Shown here: one piece after another, positions 1 through 9,331 of the stretch | Layout: the number at the start of each line of letters is the position of its first letter | How positions within the stretch are numbered: position 1 is the stretch's first letter | NCBI RefSeq assembly: GCF_002022275.1 | Contig: NZ_MSDF01000016.1 | Location: 188,301 to 252,300 of the forward strand | DNA from: Pseudomonas fluorescens | Lineage (GTDB): Bacteria > Pseudomonadota > Gammaproteobacteria > Pseudomonadales > Pseudomonadaceae | Length of the DNA stretch: 64,000 bases | Direction: 5' to 3' | Position numbers and translations under genes: made by a program | Notes under the pieces: generated by a model | What the model saw: the letters and a program-made list of their open reading frames with translations, nothing else | Databases searched by the model: none | What the model was told of the DNA's origin: nothing

Positions 1-392
1 ACGGCTTCTACGCCGCACAAACCGCAGCCGCTGGTGCCTGCGAGTTGGCGGCGTTGCTGTTTGAGGTTCCAGAACGCGCGGCTGGAAATCTGCACCTGAG
101 CGTACTGGGCAGAGCCTGAGCCGCTGAGTTTCAGGTCATAAATGTCGCTAACGTCGGCGATAATGCCGCTGCCAATGCTGAAACCGACAATAAAGTCTTC
201 AAGATCCGTCGGCGTTACGAGCATCACGGCCTGACTGATATCGTTGTAGGCAATCGCCAACGCCACTTCCTCCGCCAACGCGGTGCTGGCGACTTCGGTG
301 TGTTCGAGGTTGCAATACTGATAGGTCTGGCTGGCGGTGGGCGCGGGCACTTCAGGGGCGGGCGCCGCGCAGACTGGGCGCTTGGCGTTCAT
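1..392 (-). CDS. fdhD: FdhD, sulfurtransferase for formate dehydrogenase (partial, N-terminal part)
   Basis: About 130 N-terminal residues are present; the gene runs off the left edge. FdhD transfers sulfur to the molybdenum cofactor of formate dehydrogenase in the cytoplasm. Visible signatures are the DFIVGFSIGSGII stretch near residues 66-78 and the CGLCG motif at residues 123-127, whose two cysteines are the family's functional pair. The start chosen is the ATG at 392. It lies 97 bp downstream of the LysR gene on the same strand. The neighbourhood suggests a formate dehydrogenase locus to the left, outside the window. Confidence 0.9.
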   Translation of the reverse strand, partial: MNAKRPVCAAPAPEVPAPTASQTYQYCNLEHTEVASTALAEEVALAIAYNDISQAVMLVTPTDLEDFIVGFSIGSGIIADVSDIYDLKLSGSGSAQYAQVQISSRAFWNLKQQRRQLAGTSGCGLCGVEA

Positions 393-489
393 GGGGCAGT
401 ACCACCGACGGATTGATCAGTGTTTAGACTAGGCGCGACAAAGGGTCGCGTCTAATTGCCAGTACTGATCTATCGATAGATGGCGTCGA

Positions 490-1377
490 TCAAGACGCTT
501 TCTGCGATTTTTGAAACAGCGCGAAACACGCCTCTGCCAATGCCGAACGCGGTGCGCTGCGGCGCATGATCAGCCCCAAGCGCGCCAGCGTGTGGGCGTC
601 TTCTATGGGTTGCAGGCGCAGGTGCTCGGTCAAGGCATCGAGCCCGCCGTCCAACGGCATCACCGCGCAGCACAAGCCGCCGTGCACGGCTTGTAACAAT
701 TGATGGACCGCATCGGTTTGCAGCAGCGGTTGCGGGTTAAGGCCCCGGCTGTGGAAGTTGTGGTCGATGGATTGGCGAAAGTGCATGCCGCCGGTGAGCA
801 TGCCCAGCGGCAGTTCGATCAACGCCTCCCAACTCAACGGCGTGTCGCCGAAGCTGAAAAACCGCTGGTCGTAGAGCAGTCCCATGCGGGTTTCGCCCAA
901 GGCCAGCGAGTCGAAACGCTCGTTGTCCAAGCGCTCCAGATAAGAAACGCCGAGGTCCAGGCGGTTGCTCGCAAGTTGCTCAAGGATTTGCTCGGAGCTG
1001 AGTGCCGAGAGCTCAAAGCGCAGGCTCGGATGCTCTTTATGCAACTGCTGCATCAACGCCAAGGGGTCAAAGCTCGATAACGGCACCACACCCAGGCGCA
1101 ACGTACCTACCAAATTGCCGCGACAGGCCGCCGCCTCGGCCAGCAAGCCGTCATAGGCCGCCAACACGGTGCGGGCCCAAGCCAATACCCGCTCGCCCGG
1201 TGCGGTAAACCCTTCAAAGCGCTGGCCGCGATTGACCAAGGGAAGATCAAGCTCTTCTTCCAGGTTGCGCAGGCGCATCGACAGGGTTGGCTGGGTGATA
1301 TGGCAACGCGCCGCCGCCTGGCCGAAGTGACGTGTCTCGTCGAGGGCGATGAGGAATTTCAGCTGCTTGATGTCCAT
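490..1377 (-). CDS. LysR-family transcriptional regulator
   Basis: A 295-residue protein of usual LysR length. Residues 1-60 form the winged helix-turn-helix (AAARCHITQPTLSMRLRNLE), and residues about 90-290 form the periplasmic-binding-protein-like effector domain. It is upstream of fdhD on the same strand, so control of formate dehydrogenase genes is plausible but is inference from position only. The ligand is not visible from sequence. The start ATG at 1377 begins the canonical MDIKQLKFL helix. Confidence 0.9.
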   Translation of the reverse strand: MDIKQLKFLIALDETRHFGQAAARCHITQPTLSMRLRNLEEELDLPLVNRGQRFEGFTAPGERVLAWARTVLAAYDGLLAEAAACRGNLVGTLRLGVVPLSSFDPLALMQQLHKEHPSLRFELSALSSEQILEQLASNRLDLGVSYLERLDNERFDSLALGETRMGLLYDQRFFSFGDTPLSWEALIELPLGMLTGGMHFRQSIDHNFHSRGLNPQPLLQTDAVHQLLQAVHGGLCCAVMPLDGGLDALTEHLRLQPIEDAHTLARLGLIMRRSAPRSALAEACFALFQKSQKAS

Positions 1378-1507
1378 CTTCGCTCCAGGCTTATACCGAT
1401 GGGGCAGGATTCTAGCGCGTTTGGGTCTTTGGTCGGGCTGGAACCCGGTTCTGTAGGACTGGTCTAGTCTTTGTCATCTGGAACTTAAACCCCAAGGAGA
1501 GTGCACC

Positions 1508-1948
1508 ATGAGTCTTTTAAGCTTTGTTAAGGAAGCAGGCGAGAAGTTGATTGACCTGCTGACGCCGGGAAATGCAAATGCTGGCGATGAGTTGAAAAAA
1601 CATATCGAAGCCGTCGGGCTGGGCAACCCGAACGTTCATGCCACCGTCGACGGTGACAAGGTGACGATCACCGGTGAAGTCGCCAGCCAGGAAGAGAAGG
1701 AAAAAATCATTCTGGCGGCGGGTAATATCGTCGGTGTGGCCAGTGTGGACGACCAGATTACCGTTTCCGGTCCAGTGGTGGTGGCTTCTCGGTTTGTCGT
1801 GGTGAAAAGCGGAGATACCCTGAGCGCGATCTCTAAAACGGTGTATGGCGATGCCAACAAGTACAACAAAATCTTTGAGGCCAACAAGCCGCTGCTCAAA
1901 GATGTGAATAAAATTTACCCAGGGCAGACGCTGCGTATTCCTGAGTAA
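1508..1948 (+). CDS. kbp: BON-LysM protein Kbp/YgaU (potassium-binding protein)
   Basis: A 146-residue protein matching E. coli Kbp (YgaU, 149 aa) in length and architecture: a BON domain at about residues 20-88 and a LysM domain at about 95-144 (VVVKSGDTLSAISKTVYGD). Kbp is a cytoplasmic K+-binding protein in E. coli; many pseudomonad annotations call it LysM. A strong ribosome site (AAGGAGA) stands 8 bases before the ATG. It is a single-gene unit, divergent from the LysR gene and followed by a REPIN. Confidence 0.92.
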   Translation: MSLLSFVKEAGEKLIDLLTPGNANAGDELKKHIEAVGLGNPNVHATVDGDKVTITGEVASQEEKEKIILAAGNIVGVASVDDQITVSGPVVVASRFVVVKSGDTLSAISKTVYGDANKYNKIFEANKPLLKDVNKIYPGQTLRIPE

Positions 1949-1978
1949 TACACCTTAAAGCCTGTGTGAGTTGGCTTC

Positions 1979-2066
1979 TGTGGGAGCTGGCTTGCCTGCG
2001 ATAGCATCACCTCGGTGTATTTGATGAATCGAGGTGTCTGCATCGCGGGCAAGCCCGGCTCCCACA
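1979..2066. repeat. REPIN (paired inverted REP sequences)
   Basis: Two inverted REP units, TGTGGGAGCTGGCTTGCC at the left and GGGCAAGCCCGGCTCCCACA at the right, enclose a short hairpin spacer (CACCTCG...CGAGGTG). The element lies between kbp and the convergent yrfG, the usual extragenic position for this family in P. fluorescens relatives. Confidence 0.9.
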
Positions 2067-2087
2067 TGAGTCTGTGTTTACATCAGT

Positions 2088-2750
2088 TCAGAGTCCGGCA
2101 ATCAAATCGCGGTAATCATCTACCGCTGCAAACTCCGCCGTGTCTTTTGGCCCCTTTTTGCTGTCCGGCTCTTTCACCGCCAGCAAATGCCCAACACCAA
2201 AATCCCGCGCACTGCGCAGGATCGGTAACGTGTCATCAATAAACAGACTACGGGCCGGGTCGAAGTGGATGTCGGCTTGCAAGGCATTCCAGAACTGCGG
2301 GTTTTCCTTGGGAAAACCGTAGTCGTGGGAGCTGATCAACCGTTCGAAGTACGGCGCCAGCTCAATGCGTTCCAGCTTCAACGACAGCGAGTCACGATGC
2401 GCGTTGGTAATCAGGATCACACGCTTGCCGGCCTTTTTGATCGCCGCCAGAAAGGTGTCGGCGTCCGGGCGCAGGGCGATCAGGTGGGCGGTTTCCAGCT
2501 TGAGTTCGCGCACCGGAATGTTCAACTCCGTGCTCCAGAAATCCAGGCAATACCATTGCAATTGGCCGGCATTACGCTCGAACAGCGGCTGCAACTCCAT
2601 CTCGGCCATGGCCCGGCTCACGCCGTGCAGTTCGGCGTAACGCTGGGGCAGGTGCTCCATCCAGAAGTGGTTGTCGAAATGCAGGTCGAGCAAGGTGCCG
2701 TCCATGTCCAGCAGGACGGTGTCGATGGCGTGCCAGGGCAAAGAGGGCAT
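2088..2750 (-). CDS. yrfG: GMP/IMP nucleotidase YrfG, HAD family
   Basis: A 220-residue haloacid dehalogenase-type phosphatase. Motif I is LLDMDGTLLD with the nucleophile D15 and D17; motif II is ILITNAH; motif IV contains the acidic pair FIDDTLPI. The family dephosphorylates GMP and IMP. It is divergent from nudE, the usual pseudomonad arrangement (yrfG, nudE, cysQ), which groups three nucleotide-housekeeping hydrolases. Confidence 0.92.
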   Translation of the reverse strand: MPSLPWHAIDTVLLDMDGTLLDLHFDNHFWMEHLPQRYAELHGVSRAMAEMELQPLFERNAGQLQWYCLDFWSTELNIPVRELKLETAHLIALRPDADTFLAAIKKAGKRVILITNAHRDSLSLKLERIELAPYFERLISSHDYGFPKENPQFWNALQADIHFDPARSLFIDDTLPILRSARDFGVGHLLAVKEPDSKKGPKDTAEFAAVDDYRDLIAGL

Positions 2751-2837
2751 GGGCGGTTCTCATGTAAGTAAAGATATCCGACACAGACAATCGGAAAAGC
2801 CACGGTATAGTAACCCGATCACGCCAAGGAGCCGCTT

Positions 2838-3404
2838 ATGCGCCAGAAACCCACCGTCCTCGCCCGCGAAATAGTCGCCAGTAGCCGTTTGTTCCGCGTG
2901 GAGGAAGTGCAATTGCGCTTTTCCAATGGCGTTGAACGGACCTACGAGCGCCTGGTGGGCCGCGGTGCCGGTTACGGCGCAGTGATGATCGTGGCGATGA
3001 TCGATGACGATCACGCGTTGTTGGTGGAAGAGTATTGCGGCGGCACCGACGAATATGAATTGTCGTTGCCCAAGGGCCTGATCGAACCCGGCGAAGACGT
3101 GCTGGCGGCGGCAGACCGCGAGCTCAAGGAGGAGGCCGGTTATGGCGCGCGGCAGTTGGAGCACATCACCGAACTGTCGCTGTCGCCGGGCTACATGAGC
3201 CAGAAAATTCAAGTGGTGCTGGCCACTGATCTGTATGAAGAACGCCTGGAAGGCGATGAACCCGAGCCGATGCGTGTAGACAGGGTAAACCTGCGCGAGC
3301 TGTCGCAACTGGCGCAAAACGAGCAGTTCAGTGAAGGCCGTGCGCTGGCCGCGCTGTACCTGGTACGAGACCTGCTGACCCAACGAGGAGCGTTTAACGC
3401 ATGA
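2838..3404 (+). CDS. nudE: ADP compounds hydrolase NudE
   Basis: A 188-residue Nudix hydrolase that cleaves ADP-ribose, NADH and Ap3A-type ADP compounds. The complete Nudix box spans residues 80-102: G80, E86, R94, E95, E98, E99, G101 all present. The ribosome site AAGGAG sits 6 bases before the ATG. The stop overlaps the cysQ start by 4 bases (ATGA), implying translational coupling. Confidence 0.95.
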   Translation: MRQKPTVLAREIVASSRLFRVEEVQLRFSNGVERTYERLVGRGAGYGAVMIVAMIDDDHALLVEEYCGGTDEYELSLPKGLIEPGEDVLAAADRELKEEAGYGARQLEHITELSLSPGYMSQKIQVVLATDLYEERLEGDEPEPMRVDRVNLRELSQLAQNEQFSEGRALAALYLVRDLLTQRGAFNA

Positions 3405-4237
3405 GCGAACTGTTTTTAGGTCACCCGTTTATTGCCCCTGTGATTGAACTGGCTCGCCAGGCCGGTGAGGTGATCCTGCCGTACTGGCGTGCCGATGTGG
3501 CGGTGACGTCCAAGGCTGACGACTCGCCGGTGACGGCGGCGGACCTTGCTGCTCACCATCTGATTCTCGCCGGGCTGACGGCGCTTGACCCGAGCATTCC
3601 CGTGTTGTCCGAAGAAGACGCCGATATCGACCAGAGCGTGCGCGCCGGCTGGCAGCGCTGGTGGCTGGTGGACCCGCTGGATGGCACCAAGGAATTTATT
3701 TCCGGCAGTGAAGAATTTACCGTCAACATTGCGCTGATCGAGCAGGGTCGTGTGGTGTTTGGCGTGGTGTCGATGCCTACCAGCGGCCGTTGCTACTTCG
3801 GCGGTGCCGGTCTGGGCGCCTGGCGTTCGGACGTGAGTGAGGCGCCCAAGCAGATTCAGGTGCGCCAGACGCCGGCCGCCGGTGAAGCCTTTACCGTGGT
3901 CGCCAGCCGTCGGCACACCAGCCCTGAGCAGGAACGTTTGCTGGACGGGTTGAGCGCGGGTTTGGGTGAGCTGAAACTGGCGAATATCGGCAGCTCGTTG
4001 AAGTTTTGCCTGTTGGCCGAGGGCAGCGCCGATTGCTATCCGCGCCTGGCACCTACTTCACAATGGGATACGGCGGCGGCTCAAGGCGTGCTGGAAGGTG
4101 CGGGCGGTGAAGTGTTGGAATTGAGCGGCGAGCCGTTCAGCTACCCCGCGCGGGCATCGTTGTTGAACCCGTTCTTTTTGGCGTTGCCGGCGAAGGCAGC
4201 ATGGCGTGAGCGGTTGCTGAGCCTGGCCCGATCCTGA
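3401..4237 (+). CDS. cysQ: 3'(2'),5'-bisphosphate nucleotidase CysQ
   Basis: A 278-residue member of the Mg2+-dependent, Li+-sensitive phosphatase superfamily. The metal-binding signature DPLDGTKEF is at residues 91-99 and a second motif WDTAAAQG is near 222-229. It hydrolyses 3'-phosphoadenosine 5'-phosphate made during sulfate assimilation. It is coupled to nudE by an ATGA overlap and followed by a REPIN. Confidence 0.94.
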   Translation: MSELFLGHPFIAPVIELARQAGEVILPYWRADVAVTSKADDSPVTAADLAAHHLILAGLTALDPSIPVLSEEDADIDQSVRAGWQRWWLVDPLDGTKEFISGSEEFTVNIALIEQGRVVFGVVSMPTSGRCYFGGAGLGAWRSDVSEAPKQIQVRQTPAAGEAFTVVASRRHTSPEQERLLDGLSAGLGELKLANIGSSLKFCLLAEGSADCYPRLAPTSQWDTAAAQGVLEGAGGEVLELSGEPFSYPARASLLNPFFLALPAKAAWRERLLSLARS

Positions 4238-4254
4238 GCCTGGCTTGGATTCAA

Positions 4255-4343
4255 TGTGGGAGCTGGCTTGCCTGCGATGGCGGTCTGACAGTCACAGCTT
4301 TTGTGACTGATCTACCGCTATCGCAGGCAAGCCAGCTCCCACA
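4255..4343. repeat. REPIN
   Basis: Inverted REP pair (TGTGGGAGCTGGCTTGCC / GGCAAGCCAGCTCCCACA) with an internal AGTCACA/TGTGACT stem. It lies between the convergent ends of cysQ and the thioesterase gene. Confidence 0.92.
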
Positions 4344-4363
4344 GTTGTTTTGTGTTGTAGGTT

Positions 4364-4849
4364 TTAGCGGTGCAGGACGTACTGGCCGGTAAAGGTCACG
4401 GCCTTGTCCTCACTGCCCTCATTCACAATCCACGTGTCCAGCGTCAACCGCGCCCGGCCATAGCGCTTGTAGGTCGCCACAAACCGCTTCCACACCTTCT
4501 CCTCCGGCGCCCGGCAAATCACGGTCGCGTCCCGGGTGACGGGCAGCGGGTAACTGATCTGCCCCTCCTGAATCACGATATGCCCGTCTTCAATCCCTTC
4601 TTCGCGCAACTGCAAATGCAGCCAGCCCCAACCTGCCAGCACCGCACCACAGTAGAGGCTGCCGCCGAACAGGGTGCTCTTGTGGTTGATGTTGGGCTGC
4701 AAGGGCAGGTGCAGTTGCAGTTGCCCGTGTTCCCAGTCGAGCACCTTGAGGCCCATTTCCCGGGTGAGGGGGATGTCGTGGTGAAGGACGGATTCCAGGT
4801 AACGGCTGTCGCGGCTCATGGCGGCCTCTTGGCGGGTGGGGTGGGTCAT
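4364..4849 (-). CDS. YiiD C-terminal-type thioesterase
   Basis: A 161-residue hot-dog-fold protein resembling the YiiD C-terminal thioesterase family; NINHKSTLFGGSLYCGAVLAGW carries the characteristic N-x3-T-x-FGGS pattern near residues 54-74. The substrate is unknown, presumably an acyl-CoA or acyl-ACP thioester. The start at 4849 overlaps the dctD stop by four bases; a shorter start exists at the internal Met of MSRDSRYLE. Co-transcription with dctBD is likely, although no functional link is known. Confidence 0.82.
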   Translation of the reverse strand: MTHPTRQEAAMSRDSRYLESVLHHDIPLTREMGLKVLDWEHGQLQLHLPLQPNINHKSTLFGGSLYCGAVLAGWGWLHLQLREEGIEDGHIVIQEGQISYPLPVTRDATVICRAPEEKVWKRFVATYKRYGRARLTLDTWIVNEGSEDKAVTFTGQYVLHR

Positions 4850-6231
4850 TCGTCGTCTGCGCCGTGGTTGCCGCTGTCGGCGAAGTTCAGGCCGTGCTTG
4901 CGCAGTTTGTCGTGCAGGGTTTTGCGCGGTACGCCGAGGGCTTCGGCGAGGCTGCGCACAGAGCTGTGGGGGCGGGTGAGTTCGGCAGCAATCAGGCTTT
5001 TTTCGAACTGCTCGACCTGTTCGCTCAACCCACCCGGCGTGGAGGTCAGCACCCCGGCGGCAGGATTGTCCGGTGTGTTATCCAGCGCCAGTTCCAGGCC
5101 CAGCGCAAAGCGCTCGGCGGCGTTCTGCAATTCGCGCACATTGCCCGGCCAGCTGTGGCGCAACAGCAACGCGCGCTGGCCGGGTTGCAGCTCATGCAGC
5201 GGCAGGCCGTGACGGCTGCTGGCTTCGTCGGCAAAGTGCTGGAACAGCATCAACGCATCTTCACCCCGCTCGCGCAGCGGCGGAATGCGCAGCGGCGCCA
5301 CGTTGAGGCGGTAATACAAGTCGGCACGAAAACGCCCCTGGTCGGCGGACTGGCGCAGGTCTTCCTTGGTGGCCGCGATAATGCGGATATCCAGCGGGAT
5401 CAACTGATTGCCGCCCAGGCGTTCCACCACGCGCTCCTGCAACAGGCGCAACAGCTTGACCTGCACGTCCAGGCTCATGCTTTCGATTTCATCCAGGAAT
5501 AGCGTGCCGCCGTTGGCGAATTCGAACTTGCCGATGCGGCGTTTCTGCGCGCCGGTGAATGCGCCGGGCTCATGGCCGAACAGCTCGCTCTCCACCACCG
5601 ATTCAGCCAGTGCGCCTGCGTTGATCGCCACAAACGGCCCGCTGCGCCGGCTCGACAAATCGTGCAGCGCGCGGGCGACGACTTCTTTGCCCGCGCCGGT
5701 TTCGCCGAGAATCAGCACGTCGGCGCGAGTCGCGGCCAGTGCGCCGATCTGCTCGCGCAGGCGCAACATCTGTGGTGAGTGGCCAACCAGGCGTGTACTC
5801 AATTGCTGACGGTCGCTAAGGGCCAGGCGCAGGCTGCGGTTGTCCAGCACCAGGCGGCGCAGGGCCAGGGCGCGGCGTACGCTGTCGAGCAGGGCGTCGC
5901 TGGCGAAGGGCTTTTCGAGGAAGTCATACGCGCCGGCGCGCATCGCCTGCACCGCCAGCGGCACGTCGCCGTGGCCGGTGATCAGCAGCACCGGCAGTTC
6001 CGGGTCCTGGCCGTGCAGTTCGGCGAGCAGTTCCAGGCCGTCCATGCCGGGCATGCGGATGTCGCTGACCACCACCCCCGGCCAGTCCCGCGACAGGCGC
6101 GCGGTGAGGCCGCTGGCTTCGCCCAGGGTCAGCACTTTCAGCCCGGCCAGGTCCAGGGTCTGGCACAGGGCCTGACGCAGGTGCGGATCGTCGTCGATCA
6201 ACACCACCTGAATCCCGTTATCGATACTCAT
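4846..6231 (-). CDS. dctD: Sigma-54-dependent response regulator DctD
   Basis: 461 residues: receiver domain at 8-120 with phospho-acceptor D57; AAA+ sigma-54 activation domain with Walker A GETGAGKE (176-183) and the sigma-54 contact loop GAFTGA (223-228); Fis-type DNA-binding helix-turn-helix at about 415-450. It overlaps dctB by 4 bp. In this family the pair switches on C4-dicarboxylate transport (dctA) from a sigma-54 promoter; dctA is not in the window. Confidence 0.93.
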   Translation of the reverse strand: MSIDNGIQVVLIDDDPHLRQALCQTLDLAGLKVLTLGEASGLTARLSRDWPGVVVSDIRMPGMDGLELLAELHGQDPELPVLLITGHGDVPLAVQAMRAGAYDFLEKPFASDALLDSVRRALALRRLVLDNRSLRLALSDRQQLSTRLVGHSPQMLRLREQIGALAATRADVLILGETGAGKEVVARALHDLSSRRSGPFVAINAGALAESVVESELFGHEPGAFTGAQKRRIGKFEFANGGTLFLDEIESMSLDVQVKLLRLLQERVVERLGGNQLIPLDIRIIAATKEDLRQSADQGRFRADLYYRLNVAPLRIPPLRERGEDALMLFQHFADEASSRHGLPLHELQPGQRALLLRHSWPGNVRELQNAAERFALGLELALDNTPDNPAAGVLTSTPGGLSEQVEQFEKSLIAAELTRPHSSVRSLAEALGVPRKTLHDKLRKHGLNFADSGNHGADDE

Positions 6232-8045
6232 ACACTGCGGTCCTCGGACGGTTGCAGACTGACGCCCGGCGAGCCGGCACGCAATTTCAGGGTTAACAGC
6301 GCGCCGCCTTCCTTGCTGTTGGCAAACAGCAGTTCGCCGCCGAAGGCACGCATCAAGGTGTCACAGATCGCCAGGCCCAGCCCGAGGCCCTGGGTGCGGG
6401 TCTTGGTGGTGTAAAACGGCTCACTCGCGCGGCCCAGGGCTTCCATGCAAAAGCCCGGGCCGTTGTCGCGAATGTAGAGGTTGACGCCTTGTTCGGTGGT
6501 TTGGGCACTCAGCCAGAGTTTGCGCGGCGGGCCTTTTTCGGTAAGGGCGTCGAGGGCATTGGCCAGCAGGTTACCGAGTACCTGGCGCAGACGGGTTTCG
6601 CCCGCCTGTACCCAGAGCGTCGCCTCCGGCAAGTCGCGGATCAGCTCGACTTCCATCGACCGCCGCCGCTTGGCCAGCAGCGCCAGCGAATCGTCCAGCG
6701 CCGGCTGCAGGGCCACACTTTCCGGCGCATGCCGGTCGCGGCGGGCGAAGGCGCGCAGGTGCGCAATGATCGAGGCCATGCGCCCGGTCAGCTCGCTGAT
6801 CAGCTTGAGGTTGCCGCGCGCATCACTGGTGCGTTCGTGGTCGAGGAGGATTTCGGCGTTTTCCGCGTAGCTGCGAATCGCCGCCAACGGTTGATTCAGC
6901 TCGTGGCTGATACTCGCCGACATGGTGCCCAGCGCCGACAATTTGCCCGCCTGCACCAAGTCGTCCTGGGCGCGCACCAGCTCCTGCTGGGCGTGCTCGC
7001 GCTCCAGCACTTCCTGCTTCAGGCGCCGGTTAAGGCCTTCCAGATCACTGGTCCGCTCGACCACCCGCGCTTCCAGTTCCCGGCGCGCCCTGGCTTCAAA
7101 GGCGATGCGCTCCAGATAATGGCGACGGCGCTGCATGATCAGGCCCAGCAACAGCATCACCACCAGCAACGTGGCGCCACCGATGGCGACCACGGTGCGC
7201 ACCGGGCGGTTGATCAGCGAGCGCGGCGCGAGAATTTCTACAGTCCAGCCGGTTTCGGCGATGGCCGTGGATTGGCGCAGCCAGGCGGTGGAACTCAGGG
7301 CCAGTGGTTGCGGGTCGCGGGTCGGGTAGGGCTGGATCGCGATGATCGCCTGGCGTTCTTCGGCGGTCAGCGGCCGGGTGGCGCGGAATCGCCACTGCGG
7401 GCGCGAGGTGAGGATCACTACGCCGTTATGGTCGGTCACCAGCAGTTGTTCGGGGGTGTTGCCCCACAGGCTTTCGGTGTGGTCCAGGTCGACCTTGACC
7501 ACCAGCACGCCGATGACTTTGTCGCCGTCGTGTACGGCGGCGGCGAAGAAGTAGCCGCGCTTGGCCGACGTGGTACCCAGGCCGAAAAACCGCCCCAGGC
7601 GCCCGGCCATGGCTTCGCTGAAATACGGGCGGAACGAGAAGTTGCGGCCGACAAAACTGTCTTGTTTGTCCCAATTCGATGCGGCGAGGGTCTTGCCGGT
7701 GGTGTCCATCAGGTACATCACTTCCACCCCGGCCTGGGCGGCGACGTCCTTGAGCAGCAAGTTGGCATTGGTGAGGTTGGTGCTGACATGCGGCGCGTCC
7801 AGCGCGACGCGCAGGGCAGGCAAATCGCCGAGGATCTGCGGCAGCACTTCATAGCGATGCAAGGTGCCCAACAGGTTGGCGACGTACAGGTCGAGAGTCT
7901 GGCGGTTTTGCCCGGCCAACTCGCTGCGGTAATAGCGCTCGGCCAAGTGCTCCAGCGGCCACAACAGCGGCGCCAGGCACAACGCCAGGAGGGCGAGGCT
8001 GCGCCAGCGGGGTCTTCGCGGGAGGGATGGAGTCATGGGAGTCAT
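6228..8045 (-). CDS. dctB: C4-dicarboxylate sensor histidine kinase DctB
   Basis: 605 residues: an N-terminal membrane segment (about 16-33), a large periplasmic double-PAS sensor region, a second membrane segment (about 287-307), a coiled coil, a HisKA domain with the H-box SISHELNQPLAAI, and an HATPase domain (DNGPGF, GLGLAI). It senses C4-dicarboxylates and phosphorylates DctD. The first ATG (8045) falls in one arm of a perfect hairpin; an in-frame ATG three codons later at 8036 is the alternative start. Confidence 0.92.
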   Translation of the reverse strand: MTPMTPSLPRRPRWRSLALLALCLAPLLWPLEHLAERYYRSELAGQNRQTLDLYVANLLGTLHRYEVLPQILGDLPALRVALDAPHVSTNLTNANLLLKDVAAQAGVEVMYLMDTTGKTLAASNWDKQDSFVGRNFSFRPYFSEAMAGRLGRFFGLGTTSAKRGYFFAAAVHDGDKVIGVLVVKVDLDHTESLWGNTPEQLLVTDHNGVVILTSRPQWRFRATRPLTAEERQAIIAIQPYPTRDPQPLALSSTAWLRQSTAIAETGWTVEILAPRSLINRPVRTVVAIGGATLLVVMLLLGLIMQRRRHYLERIAFEARARRELEARVVERTSDLEGLNRRLKQEVLEREHAQQELVRAQDDLVQAGKLSALGTMSASISHELNQPLAAIRSYAENAEILLDHERTSDARGNLKLISELTGRMASIIAHLRAFARRDRHAPESVALQPALDDSLALLAKRRRSMEVELIRDLPEATLWVQAGETRLRQVLGNLLANALDALTEKGPPRKLWLSAQTTEQGVNLYIRDNGPGFCMEALGRASEPFYTTKTRTQGLGLGLAICDTLMRAFGGELLFANSKEGGALLTLKLRAGSPGVSLQPSEDRSV

Positions 8046-8066
8046 GCGCCTGTGGGTACAGGCGCA
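8045..8066. promoter_or_regulatory. Perfect 9-bp hairpin between rfbB end and dctB start
   Basis: TGCGCCTGT, loop GGGT, ACAGGCGCA. The stem sits 33 bp beyond the rfbB stop and its arm reaches the dctB initiation codon. No T-tract follows on either strand, so it is not a convincing terminator. It may limit read-through or shape dctB translation. Confidence 0.5.
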
Positions 8067-8098
8067 TTATGCCTAGCTGTGCTGCGCGTTGCCTTGGT

Positions 8099-9181
8099 TT
8101 ACGCGATCAGGTCTTTGGGATCGCTGTTGCCCAGGCGCTCGCCTTGATAGCTGCCATCTTGCACGCGGCGGCACCATTCCAGGTTGTCGAGGTACCACTG
8201 CACGGTTTTGCGCAGGCCGGTTTCGAAGGTTTCCTGCGGCACCCAGCCCAGCTCGCGTTCGATCTTGCTGGCATCGATCGCGTAGCGCTGGTCGTGGCCC
8301 GGGCGATCCTTGACGAAGGTGATCAGGTCGGTGAATTTTTCCACGCCGGCCGGGCGCTGCGGCGCCAGCTCTTCCAGCAGGCCGCAAATGCCGCGCACGA
8401 CATCGATATTCTTTTGCTCGTTGTGGCCGCCGATGTTGTAGGTCTCGCCGACCACACCTTCGGTGACGACTTTGAGCAGCGCGCGGGCGTGGTCTTCGAC
8501 GTACAGCCAGTCACGCACTTGCAGGCCATCACCGTAAACCGGCAGCGCCTTGCCCGCGAGGGCGTTGAGGATGACCAGCGGGATCAACTTTTCGGGGAAG
8601 TGGAACGGCCCGTAGTTGTTCGAGCAGTTGGTCAACAGCACCGGCAGGCCGTAAGTGCGCTGCCAGGCGCGGACCAGGTGGTCGGACGCTGCTTTACTGG
8701 CCGAATACGGCGAGCTTGGCGCGTAGGGAGTGGTTTCGGTGAACAGGTCGTCCACGCCGTGCAGGTCGCCGTACACCTCATCCGTGGAGATGTGGTGGAA
8801 GCGGAATGCGCTTTTGGCCGGCTCGGCCAGCGTCTGCCAGTAAGCGCGGGTGGCTTCGAGCAGGCTGTAGGTGCCGACGATGTTGGTCTGGATAAAATCC
8901 GATGGGCCGTCGATGGAGCGGTCGACATGGGACTCGGCCGCCAGGTGCATGATCGCCTGGGGCTCAAAGCGCGCGAGCAAGGCGCTGACGGCGGCCTGGT
9001 CGATGATGTCGGCCTGTACAAATTCGTAGCGGCTGTTGGAGGCGATGCTTGTCAGCGACTCCAGGTTCCCGGCGTAGGTGAGTTTGTCGAGGTTGAGCAC
9101 TTCGTGCTCAGTGTGTTGGATCAGGTGACGGATCAGGGCGGAGCCGATGAATCCGGCACCGCCGGTGATGAGAATGCGCAT
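8099..9181 (-). CDS. rfbB: dTDP-glucose 4,6-dehydratase
   Basis: A 360-residue extended SDR enzyme converting dTDP-glucose to dTDP-4-keto-6-deoxyglucose. The NAD-binding motif GGAGFIGS is at residues 7-14, the catalytic T133-D134-E135 triplet is present, and YSASK gives Y159 and K163. The other rhamnose genes (rmlA, rmlC, rmlD) are not adjacent, so this copy stands alone, possibly serving an O-antigen pathway elsewhere in the genome. Confidence 0.95.
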   Translation of the reverse strand: MRILITGGAGFIGSALIRHLIQHTEHEVLNLDKLTYAGNLESLTSIASNSRYEFVQADIIDQAAVSALLARFEPQAIMHLAAESHVDRSIDGPSDFIQTNIVGTYSLLEATRAYWQTLAEPAKSAFRFHHISTDEVYGDLHGVDDLFTETTPYAPSSPYSASKAASDHLVRAWQRTYGLPVLLTNCSNNYGPFHFPEKLIPLVILNALAGKALPVYGDGLQVRDWLYVEDHARALLKVVTEGVVGETYNIGGHNEQKNIDVVRGICGLLEELAPQRPAGVEKFTDLITFVKDRPGHDQRYAIDASKIERELGWVPQETFETGLRKTVQWYLDNLEWCRRVQDGSYQGERLGNSDPKDLIA

Positions 9182-9331
9182 GTCGAGGGCCTTTTCCTTA
9201 GACGGACACGGGGCGATAGAAGCATAGCTTGAGTTGTGCGTCGGGCCGGTGCAAGCGCGGTGAGCGCAAGGGGTTGATTAACGGCCCTGAACAATGGCGA
9301 TATAGACGCCTAAAAAACCGAGGTCGCCCCA

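Noticed and set aside
6489..8147. 552-codon open frame on the + strand
   Set aside because: Entirely antisense to dctB; a by-product of high-GC codon use, with histidine/glutamine-rich, low-complexity translation and no ribosome site.
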